Of a stretch of 64,000 bases of DNA, positions 1-9,482 are shown piece after piece; within the stretch, counting starts at the first letter, position 1; each line of letters begins with the position of its first letter. The position numbers and the translations under genes are program-made. Below the pieces are notes generated by a model. That model worked only from the letters and a program-made list of their open reading frames with translations. It did no database searches and was not told the origin of the DNA. The DNA is from Sphingosinicella soli (GTDB lineage: Bacteria; Pseudomonadota; Alphaproteobacteria; Sphingomonadales; Sphingomonadaceae). Location: the NCBI RefSeq assembly GCF_014199685.1, contig NZ_JACHNZ010000006.1, forward strand, positions 37,556 through 101,555, written 5' to 3'.

Positions 1-486
1 GTCAGCGCCGCCGGGCGCCGCATCGATATCACCGCGCGCGGCATCGCCCCGCCGGAAGCCGCGATCCTTACCGATCCATCAGACCGCGATCGCGGCATCC
101 CGCTCGCGCCGCGCGGCGAGGGCGTGACGGGCGCCGCCGTCACGGTCGGCGCGGACGGGCTCTACCGCGTGGCGGCGGGCGAGCGCATCCGTTACGTGCT
201 GGCCGGCGACAGCGCCGAGTTCGCCGAGGTCCGCCCCCGCGAAGCCCCGCTTTCCGGGCCCGTCAAGGCGTCGGGCGGCGGCAGCTACCTGCTTCAGGAC
301 GGACAGCCCGGCGTTCGCCGCATCACGCCGGGCGATGCCGCCGCCGGACCCGGTTGGCTCGGCCTTGTGGAAAACCGCGCCGGAGCGATCGTCGCGGTGG
401 ATGAAAAGCCGCTGCTTATGCCGCTGCCGGCGTTGTTGCTGGCGGCGGGCCTTTTCGTGCTGGCGTGGTGGCGCGAACGGCGCTGA
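1..486 (+). CDS. C-terminal part of a membrane protein (5' end outside window)
   Basis: The frame is open from base 1 and ends at TGA 484-486, so about 161 residues of the C-terminus are visible. Most of the visible part looks like an extracytoplasmic beta-rich region. It ends in one hydrophobic helix (residues about 139-155, LLMPLPALLLAAGLFVLAWW) followed by a short basic tail, RERR. That layout is typical of a single-pass protein anchored by its C-terminus. I do not recognise the family; a large von Willebrand/CARDB-like membrane protein is possible but not shown. The last 71 bases overlap the end of the convergent acetyltransferase gene. Confidence 0.6.
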   Translation, partial: VSAAGRRIDITARGIAPPEAAILTDPSDRDRGIPLAPRGEGVTGAAVTVGADGLYRVAAGERIRYVLAGDSAEFAEVRPREAPLSGPVKASGGGSYLLQDGQPGVRRITPGDAAAGPGWLGLVENRAGAIVAVDEKPLLMPLPALLLAAGLFVLAWWRERR

Positions 487-985
487 GCGCCTTTGCAGGC
501 CCCAGCGTTCCGGCCGTGTGCAGCGCATGGCCTTCAGGCAGCCGCGCGAGCAGCCGGTGCCGCTCGACCGGGCCGGGCACGGTCCACGCGCCTGTCGGCT
601 CCGCCGTGAAGCCGAAGCGTCCGTAATAGTCCGGGTCGCCGATCAGCACGATCGCGCCGCGCCCCATCGCGTCGGCGCGGGCAATCGCGGTTTCGATCAG
701 CGCCACCCCTATGCCTGTGCCCTGCAGGCGCTTCGTCACCGCGACGGGCCCGAGCAGGGTGAGTGCATGCACGCCGCTTTCCGCCGCAAGCGCGACCGGC
801 CAGAGCTGGATCGAGCCGATGAGCGTGCCGTCCGTCGCCAGCGCGACGAAGCTGAGCCCTTCCAGCGGGCGCACGCCGTCGCGTAGGCGATAGGCGGTGC
901 GGCCATGCCGGTCGGAACCGAAAACCTCGTCGAGAAGGACTTCAATGGCAGCGCCGTGCCGGGCGCTGGCGGGCACGATGTTCAT
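416..985 (-). CDS. GNAT family N-acetyltransferase (YhbS-like)
   Basis: Predicted cytosolic acetyl-CoA-dependent N-acetyltransferase of unknown substrate. The acetyl-CoA loop is visible in VTKRLQGTGIGVALIETAI (QGxGIG), followed by the YhbS-type signature GDPDYYGRFGF near residue 125. ATG 985 is chosen because the protein then begins directly with the first beta strand (MNIVPAS); a TTG five codons upstream is also in frame. The conserved fold ends near residue 160. The last residues form a low-complexity Pro/Ala/Thr tail, encoded opposite the transmembrane segment of the neighbouring gene, so the tail is probably not functional. Confidence 0.85.
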   Translation of the reverse strand: MNIVPASARHGAAIEVLLDEVFGSDRHGRTAYRLRDGVRPLEGLSFVALATDGTLIGSIQLWPVALAAESGVHALTLLGPVAVTKRLQGTGIGVALIETAIARADAMGRGAIVLIGDPDYYGRFGFTAEPTGAWTVPGPVERHRLLARLPEGHALHTAGTLGPAKALSAVRATTPARKGPPPATTPAAA

Positions 986-1198
986 GTGCGGAACTTTCAA
1001 GCATTCAAGTGACAGGAGGATGAAGAACGGCCATGCGCCGTCCGCGCCGCATCGTTCGCGCGGCGTCTACCCTCGTCGTAGTCCTCGAACCTCGAATGTC
1101 ATGCGCCGGAATACCTGTTTTTTACTGCGGGTTGCGCGCATAAACGAGAATGTGGCCTCGTGCAATCACGTTTCAAACCAGGACAGGGAAAATCCTTC

Positions 1199-1831
1199 AT
1201 GAAGCTCTATGGCATGCCCCGCGCACCCAATCCGCGCCGCGTCACCATCTTTCTGGCGGAAAAGGGCATCCCTATCGAGATCCAGGAGGTGAACGTCGCA
1301 GAGGGCGGCAACCGCACACCCGAATATCTCGCCGTCAATCCGCGCGGCGTGATTCCGGCGCTGGTGCTCGATGACGGCACGGTGATCGACGAATCGATCG
1401 CCATCTGCCGTTATTTCGAGGCGCTGCATCCCGAGCCCAATCTGATGGGCCGCGATGCTAAGGAAATCGCCGTCATCGAATCCTGGCAGCGCCGCATCGA
1501 GTTCGACGGGATGCTTGCAATCGCGTCAGTCTACCGCAACACGCAGCCGCTGTTCGCGAACCGCGCGCAGCCCGGCGGCGGGCCGGACACCGCGCAGATC
1601 CCCGCGCTTGCCGAACGCGGGCACCTGCTGCTCCCCGGCTTCTTCGCCATGCTCAACCAGCGCCTCGGCGAAAGCCCCTACGTCGCGGGCGACCGCTATA
1701 CGGTCGCCGACATCAGCGCGATCGTCGCGATCGACTTCGCGCGCTGGATCAAGGTGCGCATCCCCGAAAACCACGCGAACACGCTGCGCTGGCACGCCGA
1801 GGTGACGGATCGCCCGAGCTACGCGGCCTGA
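1199..1831 (+). CDS. glutathione S-transferase family protein
   Basis: A 210-residue two-domain GST, expected to conjugate or exchange glutathione in the cytosol; substrate unknown. Residues 1-80 form the thioredoxin-like domain, with the cis-Pro region GVIPALVLDDG and the glutathione-binding Glu-Ser motif IDESIAICRY at about 62-71. The all-alpha C-terminal domain contains the N-capping box YVAGDRYTVADI at about 165-176. ATG 1199 is chosen because it follows an AGGGA ribosome site by about 9 bases and starts at the first beta strand (MKLYG); an in-frame upstream extension lacks these features. The 3' end overlaps the convergent FadB-like gene by 13 bases. Confidence 0.93.
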   Translation: MKLYGMPRAPNPRRVTIFLAEKGIPIEIQEVNVAEGGNRTPEYLAVNPRGVIPALVLDDGTVIDESIAICRYFEALHPEPNLMGRDAKEIAVIESWQRRIEFDGMLAIASVYRNTQPLFANRAQPGGGPDTAQIPALAERGHLLLPGFFAMLNQRLGESPYVAGDRYTVADISAIVAIDFARWIKVRIPENHANTLRWHAEVTDRPSYAA

Positions 1832-4008
1832 TTCAGCCGCGCATTGCCGTAGAAGGTTTCGCCCTTCGCGGCCATGTCGCGCAGCAGCTGCGGCGGCGCG
1901 AAGCGTTCGCCGTACTGCTGCGTCAGCCGGTCGAGCGTGCGCACGACCTCCGCGAGGCCCACGGTATCCATCATGCTGAACGGCCCGCCGGTGTGCGGCA
2001 TGAAGCCCCAGCCGAAGATCGCGCCGAGATCGCCGTCCTCGGGCGTCTCCAGCACGCCCTCGGCAAAGCAGCGCGCGCATTCGACAAGCTGGCGATAGAC
2101 AAGTCGCGTCTTCACTTCGCCCGACGCGGGCTGCTCTGCATCCGGCTTCTGGCCGAAGGTCGCGCCCAGATCGGCCCAAAGCGCCTTCTTGCCGCCTTCG
2201 GGATAGTCGTAATAGCCCTTGCCCGCCTTGCGCCCGATGCGGCCCAGCGCGACCATCTTCTCGATCACGTCATCGGCCGCCGTCGCCTTGTAGGCATCGC
2301 CGAGATCTTTCTTCGCCTGCAGCATGACCTTGTGGCCAAGCTCGATCGAAACCTCGTCGAACACAGCGAGCGGACCCACCGGCATGCCCATCTGCTTGCC
2401 GATGTTCTCGACAAGCGCCGGGTTCACGCCCTCGCCGACCATCACTGAACCCTCGGCGGTGTAGGTGCCGAAGCAGCGCGAGGTGTAGAAGCCGCGGCTG
2501 TCGTTGACGACGATGGGTGTCTTGCGGATCTGCGCGACATAATCCAGCGCCTTTGCAATGGCATCCGACCCGGTCTTCTCACCGACGATGATCTCGACGA
2601 GCGGCATTTTTTCCACCGGCGAGAAGAAGTGCACGCCGATGAAGTTTTCCGGTTTCGTCCAGGCCTTCGCGAGACTGGTGATCGGCAGCGTCGAGGTGTT
2701 GGAGCCGAAGATCGTGTCCGCGCCCAAAACGGCTTCGGTCTTCTGCGTCGTTTCCGCCTTGATGGCGCGGTCCTCGAACACCGCTTCGATGATGAAGTCG
2801 CAGCCCTTGAGGTCCGCGAAATCGGTCGTCGGGTGGATGCGTGCGAGGATTTCGTCCAGCTTCTCCTTGGGCATTTTCTTGCCGAGCTTGTCGGCGGTAT
2901 AGGCCTTGCCCTTTTCCGCCGCCTCGATGCTGCGATCCAGCAGCACGACCTCGATCCCGGCGCGCGCGGAAACGAGCGCGATGCCCGCCCCCATCATGCC
3001 CGCGCCGAGCATGCCGAGCTTCTTCGTCGGCGCCTTGGCGGCATCCTTGGGGCGACGCGCGCCCTTCTCGGCGGCCTGTTTGTTGACGAACAGGCTGCGC
3101 ACCATGTTGCCCGCCTGCGGATCGGCAACGACCCTGGCGAAATACTTGCTCTCCACGCGGATCGCCGTGTCCATCGGCAGCTGCGCGCCTTCATAAACGG
3201 CGGACATGATCGCGTGCGGCGCGTTCATGTTGCCGTTCGTGGTTTTCAGCGCAATGGCGTTGCCGGCCACGAAGGTCTGGATGAATGCCGGGTTGAACTG
3301 GCCCGCGCCGCCCGGGAACTTGAAGCCCTTCTGGTCCCAAGGCTGCACGCCTTTGGTCGGGTTCGCCTTCACCCACGCTTTGGCTTTCGCCACCACCTCG
3401 TCCGCCGGCGCGATCTCGTTCGCGACGCCGAAGCCCAGCGCTTCCTGCGGCGACATGGATTTGCCCTGCAGCAGGTACATGGAGGCCGCCTGAATGCCGA
3501 TCAGGCGTGGCAGGCGCTGCGTGCCGCCTGCACCGGGAAACAGGCCGACCAGCACTTCGGGCAGGCCAAGCTGAACCTTCGGATTGTCCGCAACCACGCG
3601 GTAGTGGCAGGCGAGGCAGAGTTCGAGCCCGCCGCCGAGCGCGAGGCCGTTGATCGCCGCCGCCACCGGCTTGCCGCTCGTCTCCAGCCGCCGGAACAGG
3701 ACGTTCAGCGTGAACACGCTGTCGAACAGCCGCGCCATCTTCGATTTCTCGCCGCCGCCCGAAATGCCGCCCGACGAGAAAATCTCGCCCATGCCTTTCA
3801 GGTCCGCCCCGGCCATGAATCCGCTGGCCTTGCCGCTGGTGATGACGGCGCCCTTGATGGCCTCGTCCTTCTCGATCATCGCGATCATCGTATCGAAATC
3901 GCGCGTCAATTCGGCGGTGATGACGTTCATCGACTGGCCGGGCACGTCGATGGTGAACAGTGCGATGCCGTCGGCGTCGAGGTCGTATTTGATGGTTTCC
4001 ATGGTCAT
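1819..4008 (-). CDS. fadB: FadB/FadJ-like bifunctional enoyl-CoA hydratase / 3-hydroxyacyl-CoA dehydrogenase
   Basis: A 729-residue multifunctional beta-oxidation enzyme: hydration of enoyl-CoA, then NAD-dependent oxidation of 3-hydroxyacyl-CoA. Residues 1-200 are a crotonase domain with the oxyanion-hole motif GLALGGGLELC and both catalytic acids (Glu129 and Glu151 by alignment to E. coli FadB). The NAD-binding motif LGMLGAGMMGAGIA is at 331-344, and the dehydrogenase His is in IGVHFFSPVEKMPLVEI near 460. Two C-terminal helical domains follow. It is the last gene of the MerR-led operon, about 170 bases after the thiolase, a gap filled mostly by an inverted repeat. Full length for the family. 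Confidence 0.93.
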   Translation of the reverse strand: MTMETIKYDLDADGIALFTIDVPGQSMNVITAELTRDFDTMIAMIEKDEAIKGAVITSGKASGFMAGADLKGMGEIFSSGGISGGGEKSKMARLFDSVFTLNVLFRRLETSGKPVAAAINGLALGGGLELCLACHYRVVADNPKVQLGLPEVLVGLFPGAGGTQRLPRLIGIQAASMYLLQGKSMSPQEALGFGVANEIAPADEVVAKAKAWVKANPTKGVQPWDQKGFKFPGGAGQFNPAFIQTFVAGNAIALKTTNGNMNAPHAIMSAVYEGAQLPMDTAIRVESKYFARVVADPQAGNMVRSLFVNKQAAEKGARRPKDAAKAPTKKLGMLGAGMMGAGIALVSARAGIEVVLLDRSIEAAEKGKAYTADKLGKKMPKEKLDEILARIHPTTDFADLKGCDFIIEAVFEDRAIKAETTQKTEAVLGADTIFGSNTSTLPITSLAKAWTKPENFIGVHFFSPVEKMPLVEIIVGEKTGSDAIAKALDYVAQIRKTPIVVNDSRGFYTSRCFGTYTAEGSVMVGEGVNPALVENIGKQMGMPVGPLAVFDEVSIELGHKVMLQAKKDLGDAYKATAADDVIEKMVALGRIGRKAGKGYYDYPEGGKKALWADLGATFGQKPDAEQPASGEVKTRLVYRQLVECARCFAEGVLETPEDGDLGAIFGWGFMPHTGGPFSMMDTVGLAEVVRTLDRLTQQYGERFAPPQLLRDMAAKGETFYGNARLNQAA

Positions 4009-4054
4009 ATTCTGTCCCTTCCCAACCGATCGGCCGGTGATGAAATCGTGAAAG

Positions 4055-4155
4055 CCCCTCCCTCTTCAGGGGAGGGGTTGGGGTGGGGCGGTTCCGCCCG
4101 GCGCTGCGTTTGAGGAGAGGCCCCACCCCCGGCCCCTCCCCTGAAGAGGGAGGGG
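4055..4155. repeat. REP-like GC-rich foldback between thiolase and FadB-like genes
   Basis: Two arms (4055-4088 and 4121-4155) are inverted copies, differing only by a small substitution/insertion in the middle. Each arm also holds its own short hairpin, CCCCTCCC facing GGGAGGGG across a 7-base loop (4055-4077 and 4133-4155). Such C-rich palindromes are frequent between alphaproteobacterial genes. On the transcript it would form a strong structure between two operon genes. There is no U-tract after it, so it is not a standard intrinsic terminator; it may protect or process the mRNA. Confidence 0.85.
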
Positions 4156-4180
4156 AGATTTAATGCGGCAAGCGTCATGC

Positions 4181-5392
<1,212 letters not shown>

Positions 5393-5414
5393 TTCGCACC
5401 TTTCAATTTCTGCC

Positions 5415-5495
5415 GTCACCCTGAACTCGTTTCAGGGTCCATAGGCCGTTTCCTCAAGCACCGCCGTATGGATGCTGAAACACGTTCAGCATGAC
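5415..5495. repeat. paired-hairpin foldback repeat between acyl-CoA dehydrogenase and thiolase genes
   Basis: Two 28-base arms (5415-5442 and 5468-5495) are inverted copies matching at 22 of 28 positions. Each arm is also a hairpin: CCCTGAA/TTCAGGG at 5419-5437 and TGCTGAA/TTCAGCA at 5473-5491. The two hairpins differ at their outer base pairs, but each keeps pairing. This type of element, with CTGAAAC/GTTCAG cores, is common between sphingomonad genes. It lies inside the operon, so it may shape mRNA stability. Confidence 0.85.
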
Positions 5496-5508
5496 GACGG
5501 GGCCTTGG

Positions 5509-7311
5509 TCATCCTCTCGCAAATGCCTCGGGAGGCAGTGCCATCAGTGTTTCGGCGCCGGTTTCGATCTTGCGGCGCAGCGCGCCCGCATCCGGCAGGT
5601 AGCGAGCACTATAGTATCGGGCGGTCGTCAGTTTAGCCTCGTAGAAAGGGGAGTCTTCCGTGCCCGCCGCCAGCGCGGCCTGCGCGGCGCGCGCCATCTT
5701 CAGCCACATCCAGCCGAGCACGACCGTGCCCATCAGGTGCATGTAGGGCACCGCGCCCGCTCCGGCGTTGTTCGGGTTCGCCATGCCGTTCTGCATCAGC
5801 CACATGGTGGCCGTCTGCAGCTCGTTTCCGGCCTTCTCCAGCGCTTCGGCCATCGGCGCCAGCGCGGCGTCGGCCTTTGCGGCGGCGACCTCCTCGCCGA
5901 TCGTGGATGCCAGAAGCATCAGACCCTTGCCGCCGTGGCGGCCGAGCTTGCGGCCCACCAGGTCCATCGCCTGAATGCCGTTGGTGCCTTCATAGATCTG
6001 GGCGATGCGGGCATCGCGGACGAACTGCTCCATGCCCCATTCGCCGACATAGCCGTGGCCGCCGTAAACCTGCTGCGCGTTCACCGCCGTCTCGAAGCCC
6101 TTGTCGGTCGTGTAGCCCTTGATGACGGGCGTCAGGAGGCTGATCAGTTCGTCGGCGTTGGTGCGCTCCTCCTCGGTCTGCGCCTTCTTCGACAGGTCGA
6201 CCTGAAGCGCGCCCCACAGCAGCAGCGCGCGGGCGCCCTCGGTGAAGGCCTTGCCGTCCATCAGCATGCGCCGCACGTCGGGGTGGACGATGATCGGATC
6301 CGCCTTGTCGCCCGGGTCGGCGGGTCCGGTCAGCGCGCGGCCTTGCTGGCGCTCCAGCGCATAGGTCACGGCGTTCTGATAGGCGACCTCACCCTGCGAA
6401 AGCCCCTGCAGCCCGACGCCGAGCCGCGCCACGTTCATCATGATGAACATCGCCTCAAGGCCCCGCTCCGGCTCGCCGACCAGATAGCCGGTCGCCTCGT
6501 CGTAGTTCAGCACGCACGTCGCGTTGCCGTGGATGCCCATCTTGTGTTCGATCGCGCCGCAGGAAACGCCGTTGCGTTCGCCGAGGCTGCCGTCGTCGTT
6601 CACCATGAACTTCGGCACGATGAACAGCGAAATGCCCTTCACGGTGTCGGGCGCGCCCTCGCGCTTCGCCAGCACGAGGTGGATGATGTTCTCCGCAAGG
6701 TCGTGCTCGCCCGCCGAGATGAAGATCTTGGTGCCGGTGATCCTGTAGCTGCCGTCCCCCGCGTCAACCGCCTTGGTGCGAATGAGGCCGAGATCGGTGC
6801 CGCAGTGCGGTTCGGTGAGGTTCATGGTGCCGGTCCATTTGCCCGAGACCATGTTGGGCAGGTATTTCTGCTTCTGTTCGTCGGAGCCCTTCACCTCGAT
6901 GGAGGCGATCGCGCCTGCCGTGAGGCCGGGATACATCCCGAACGCCATACCGGCGGAACTCAGATACTCCTCGAACGCCATGCTGATCGTGTAGGGAAGC
7001 CCCTGCCCGCCGAACTCCGGGCTCATGTGCAGCGTGCCCCAGCCGCCTTCGCAGAAAGCCTGATAGGCCTCTTTATAGCCCTTGGGCGTCGTCACCGATC
7101 CGTCGTCGTGGCGCTTGCAGCCTTCGCGGTCGCCGGAGAAGTTGATCGGCTGCACGACGCCTTCCACGAACTTGGCGCCTTCCTCCAGGATCGCCGCGAC
7201 CATGTCGGGCGTCGCTTCGGAGAAGGTCGGCAGGTTCGAATAGCGGTCGAGGCCGATCACCTCGTCGAGGATGAACTTTGTGTCGCGAACGGGCGCGCGG
7301 TACGTGGGCAT
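5509..7311 (-). CDS. acyl-CoA dehydrogenase with C-terminal extension
   Basis: A 600-residue FAD-dependent acyl-CoA dehydrogenase, the first step of beta-oxidation. The N-terminal motif [17 protein letters not shown], the central FAD/substrate region ([24 protein letters not shown]) and the catalytic-Glu region [19 protein letters not shown] are all present. After the usual 400-residue core there is an extra C-terminal helical domain, as in the long AcdA-like subfamily; 600 residues is normal for that group. ATG 7311 begins one base after the stop of the MerR gene (TGA-T-ATG), which implies translational coupling. A thiolase and a FadB-like gene follow. Confidence 0.94.
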   Translation of the reverse strand: MPTYRAPVRDTKFILDEVIGLDRYSNLPTFSEATPDMVAAILEEGAKFVEGVVQPINFSGDREGCKRHDDGSVTTPKGYKEAYQAFCEGGWGTLHMSPEFGGQGLPYTISMAFEEYLSSAGMAFGMYPGLTAGAIASIEVKGSDEQKQKYLPNMVSGKWTGTMNLTEPHCGTDLGLIRTKAVDAGDGSYRITGTKIFISAGEHDLAENIIHLVLAKREGAPDTVKGISLFIVPKFMVNDDGSLGERNGVSCGAIEHKMGIHGNATCVLNYDEATGYLVGEPERGLEAMFIMMNVARLGVGLQGLSQGEVAYQNAVTYALERQQGRALTGPADPGDKADPIIVHPDVRRMLMDGKAFTEGARALLLWGALQVDLSKKAQTEEERTNADELISLLTPVIKGYTTDKGFETAVNAQQVYGGHGYVGEWGMEQFVRDARIAQIYEGTNGIQAMDLVGRKLGRHGGKGLMLLASTIGEEVAAAKADAALAPMAEALEKAGNELQTATMWLMQNGMANPNNAGAGAVPYMHLMGTVVLGWMWLKMARAAQAALAAGTEDSPFYEAKLTTARYYSARYLPDAGALRRKIETGAETLMALPPEAFARG

Positions 7312-7312
7312 A

Positions 7313-7735
7313 TCAGAACTCCCCGGATCTGGCGTTGGAGGGCAACAGCCCCTGTACGACCCCGACGAACTCTTCGAGTTCCGCGATCGTTGCATCGATA
7401 TCGTTACGCTGATTGGTCAAAAGCGCGATCTGGCGGCGGCAAAGCTCCAGAGTCCGTTCGCGCTGCCGCACGCGGCCGTCGTCCACGTCGTAAAGGTCGA
7501 GGATTTCCCTGATCTCGGCCAGGCTGAAACCGACGTTCTTGCCGCGCAGGATCCACGCCAGCCGGGCGCGGTCGCGCCGCGAATAGACGCGGCTTTGCCC
7601 CTGCCTAGCCGGTACGATCAGCCCCTGATCCTCATAGAAACGGATCGCGCGCGGGGTGACGCCGAACTCTGCGGCGAGATCGGTGATGGTGAAGGTTTCG
7701 TCCTCGAGAACGGCTTCCATCGGGCGCTGTGGCAT
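7313..7735 (-). CDS. MerR family transcriptional regulator of the beta-oxidation operon
   Basis: A 140-residue MerR-type DNA-binding protein. The winged helix-turn-helix occupies about residues 14-83 ([30 protein letters not shown]), then comes a long coiled-coil dimerisation helix. The C-terminus has no cysteine pair, so a metal effector is unlikely; an acyl-CoA is more plausible. ATG 7735 follows AGAGGG. It is the first gene of the operon with the acyl-CoA dehydrogenase, thiolase and FadB-like genes, and a perfect 22-bp palindrome sits 15 bases upstream. MerR proteins of this type (LiuR group) control branched-chain and fatty acyl-CoA breakdown in proteobacteria; the LiuR assignment is an inference. 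Confidence 0.9.
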   Translation of the reverse strand: MPQRPMEAVLEDETFTITDLAAEFGVTPRAIRFYEDQGLIVPARQGQSRVYSRRDRARLAWILRGKNVGFSLAEIREILDLYDVDDGRVRQRERTLELCRRQIALLTNQRNDIDATIAELEEFVGVVQGLLPSNARSGEF

Positions 7736-7742
7736 GCGCCCT

Positions 7743-7771
7743 CTTTTAGTTGACGTTTACGTAAACGTCAA
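7743..7771 (-). promoter_or_regulatory. operator palindrome and possible promoter for the MerR-led operon
   Basis: Bases 7750-7771 form a perfect 22-bp palindrome with core GACGTTTACGTAAACGTC. On the minus strand a TTGACG (7771-7766) and a TAAAAG (7748-7743) stand 17 bases apart, so the palindrome fills the spacer, as expected for a MerR-type site. The implied transcription start is close to ATG 7735, so the -10 is uncertain. The site overlaps the stop codon of hisI (TGA, 7770-7768). Confidence 0.75.
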
Positions 7772-8076
7772 TCTACCTGCGTGAAGAAACAGCTCTGGGC
7801 CCCGGTGTGGCAGGCAGGCCCGGCGGGCTCCACTTTCAGCCACACGGCGTCCTTGTCGCAATCGACATGGACTTCGATGACCTTCATCGTGTTCCCGCTT
7901 GTCGCGCCCTTGTGCCAAAGTTCCTGCCGCGAGCGCGACCAGAAGTGCGCCTCGCGCGTCTCCAGCGTCTTCGCGTAGGCCTGCGCGTTCATGTGCGCGA
8001 CCATCAGCAGCGCGCCGCTCGCGCTGTCGGTCACGATGGCTGTCACCAGCCCCTTGTCGTCGAATTTCAGGTCCAT
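7768..8076 (-). CDS. hisI: phosphoribosyl-AMP cyclohydrolase
   Basis: A 102-residue HisI, which opens the purine ring of phosphoribosyl-AMP in histidine biosynthesis. The signature regions are visible: [36 protein letters not shown], and the metal-binding VDCDKDAVW plus [10 protein letters not shown] cysteines. The length fits the stand-alone cyclohydrolase without the HisE domain. No other his genes are nearby. It points in the same direction as the downstream MerR gene, and its stop codon lies inside the MerR operator, so readthrough of hisI could reach the beta-oxidation operon. It is divergent from the MscS gene. Confidence 0.96.
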   Translation of the reverse strand: MDLKFDDKGLVTAIVTDSASGALLMVAHMNAQAYAKTLETREAHFWSRSRQELWHKGATSGNTMKVIEVHVDCDKDAVWLKVEPAGPACHTGAQSCFFTQVD

Positions 8077-8157
8077 GCGCCCCGCTTAGCGCGGGACACG
8101 GCGGGTGGCCATAGCCGCGTCACTATGAAATAATCGCCGTTCAACCGACAGGAGGAC

Positions 8158-9381
8158 ATGATTTTCGCGTTCGTTTCCGCATTCGCCGACCAGCCCTGGC
8201 TTCAGACCCTCGTTGCACTCGCGATCCTCGCGACCGTCGCTGCATTCGCCAACTGGCTTGCCAAGGTCATTGTTCTTCAGGGTCTCAACCGCGCGCTTGC
8301 GCTCACCCGGTTCGGTGAGGAAACGCACACGCTCTCGCGGATCGCGTGGCGGCTTTCCTACCTCATCCCGGCGATCATCGTGCAGATGGGGATAAGCGCT
8401 GTTCCGCATCTCACCGATACGGCGATCACGCTGACCCGCAACGTCGCGGTCGCCTTTTCGATCGTTACGGTCGCGATGACGATCAGCGCCGCGCTCAGCC
8501 TGCTGAACGACGTCTATCAGCGCCGCGAGGATGCCGGCGAGCGCCCCATCAAGGGCTATGTGCAGGTCGGCAAGATCCTCGTCTACTGCGCCGCCGCCGT
8601 GCTCGTCGTATCGGCGCTGATGGATCGCTCGCCGCTCATCCTGCTCTCGGGACTCGGCGCGCTCGCGGCGGTGCTGATGCTGGTGTTTCAGGATACGATC
8701 CTGTCGCTCGTCGCCTCCATCCAGATCACCTCGAACGATATGCTGCGCGTCGGCGACTGGATCGAGATGCCGGGCCAGAGTGCGGACGGCGACGTTATCG
8801 ATATCGCGCTCCATACCGTGAAGGTCCGCAACTGGGACAAGACGATCACCACGATCCCGACCAGCCGCCTTATCAAGGAATCGTTCAAGAACTGGCGCGG
8901 CATGTCCGATTCCGGGGTCCGCCGCATCAAGCGCGCGCTGCTGATCGATCAGACCAGCGTGCGCTTCGTGGACGACGACAAGGTCGGCGCGCTCCGCCGG
9001 TTCGCGCTGATCGCCCCCTACCTCGCCGAAAAGCAGACCGAGATCGAGCGCTGGAACCGGCAGCGCAAGGCATCGGATGCCGTGAACAGCCGGCGTCTCA
9101 CCAACCTCGGCACGTTCCGGCACTATGTGGAGGCGTATCTACATGCGCATCAAGACATTGCGGAGGGGCAGACGACGATGGTCCGCCAACTCGCCCCGGC
9201 GTCCATGGGGCTGCCGCTCGAAATCTACTGCTTCACCAGCACCACGGCGTGGACGGAATATGAAGCGATCCAGTCCGATATCTTCGATCACATGATCGCG
9301 ATCATGCCGGAGTTCGGCCTGCGTCTGTTCCAGGAGCCGGCAGGGCACGATCTGGCGGAAATCACGCGCCGTGCCGCATAG
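8158..9381 (+). CDS. MscS-type mechanosensitive channel (YbdG-like)
   Basis: A 407-residue inner-membrane channel that would release solutes under osmotic downshock. There are about five hydrophobic helices in the first 200 residues. The pore-lining helix and start of the MscS beta domain are in SGLGALAAVLMLVFQDTILS and the following IQITSNDMLRVGDWIEMPGQ. A cytoplasmic domain follows (TTIPTSRLIKESFKNWRGMSDSG). The size and the long C-terminal domain resemble YbdG rather than the short MscS. A perfect ribosome site AGGAGG lies 3 bases before ATG 8158. It is divergent from hisI. Confidence 0.92.
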   Translation: MIFAFVSAFADQPWLQTLVALAILATVAAFANWLAKVIVLQGLNRALALTRFGEETHTLSRIAWRLSYLIPAIIVQMGISAVPHLTDTAITLTRNVAVAFSIVTVAMTISAALSLLNDVYQRREDAGERPIKGYVQVGKILVYCAAAVLVVSALMDRSPLILLSGLGALAAVLMLVFQDTILSLVASIQITSNDMLRVGDWIEMPGQSADGDVIDIALHTVKVRNWDKTITTIPTSRLIKESFKNWRGMSDSGVRRIKRALLIDQTSVRFVDDDKVGALRRFALIAPYLAEKQTEIERWNRQRKASDAVNSRRLTNLGTFRHYVEAYLHAHQDIAEGQTTMVRQLAPASMGLPLEIYCFTSTTAWTEYEAIQSDIFDHMIAIMPEFGLRLFQEPAGHDLAEITRRAA

Positions 9382-9482
9382 CTCTGCAACATGGCAGCCA
9401 TGCATGTGTGACAACCCCGCGACAAACCGGGGAAGGCACCCTATATGAACGGTCGAATCGCCCGCCCGGCACGGAGCGCCCA

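Noticed and set aside
9407..9440. A short GC hairpin between the channel gene and purF
   Set aside because: The stem is only about 5 bp and no T-run follows, so it is not a convincing terminator.
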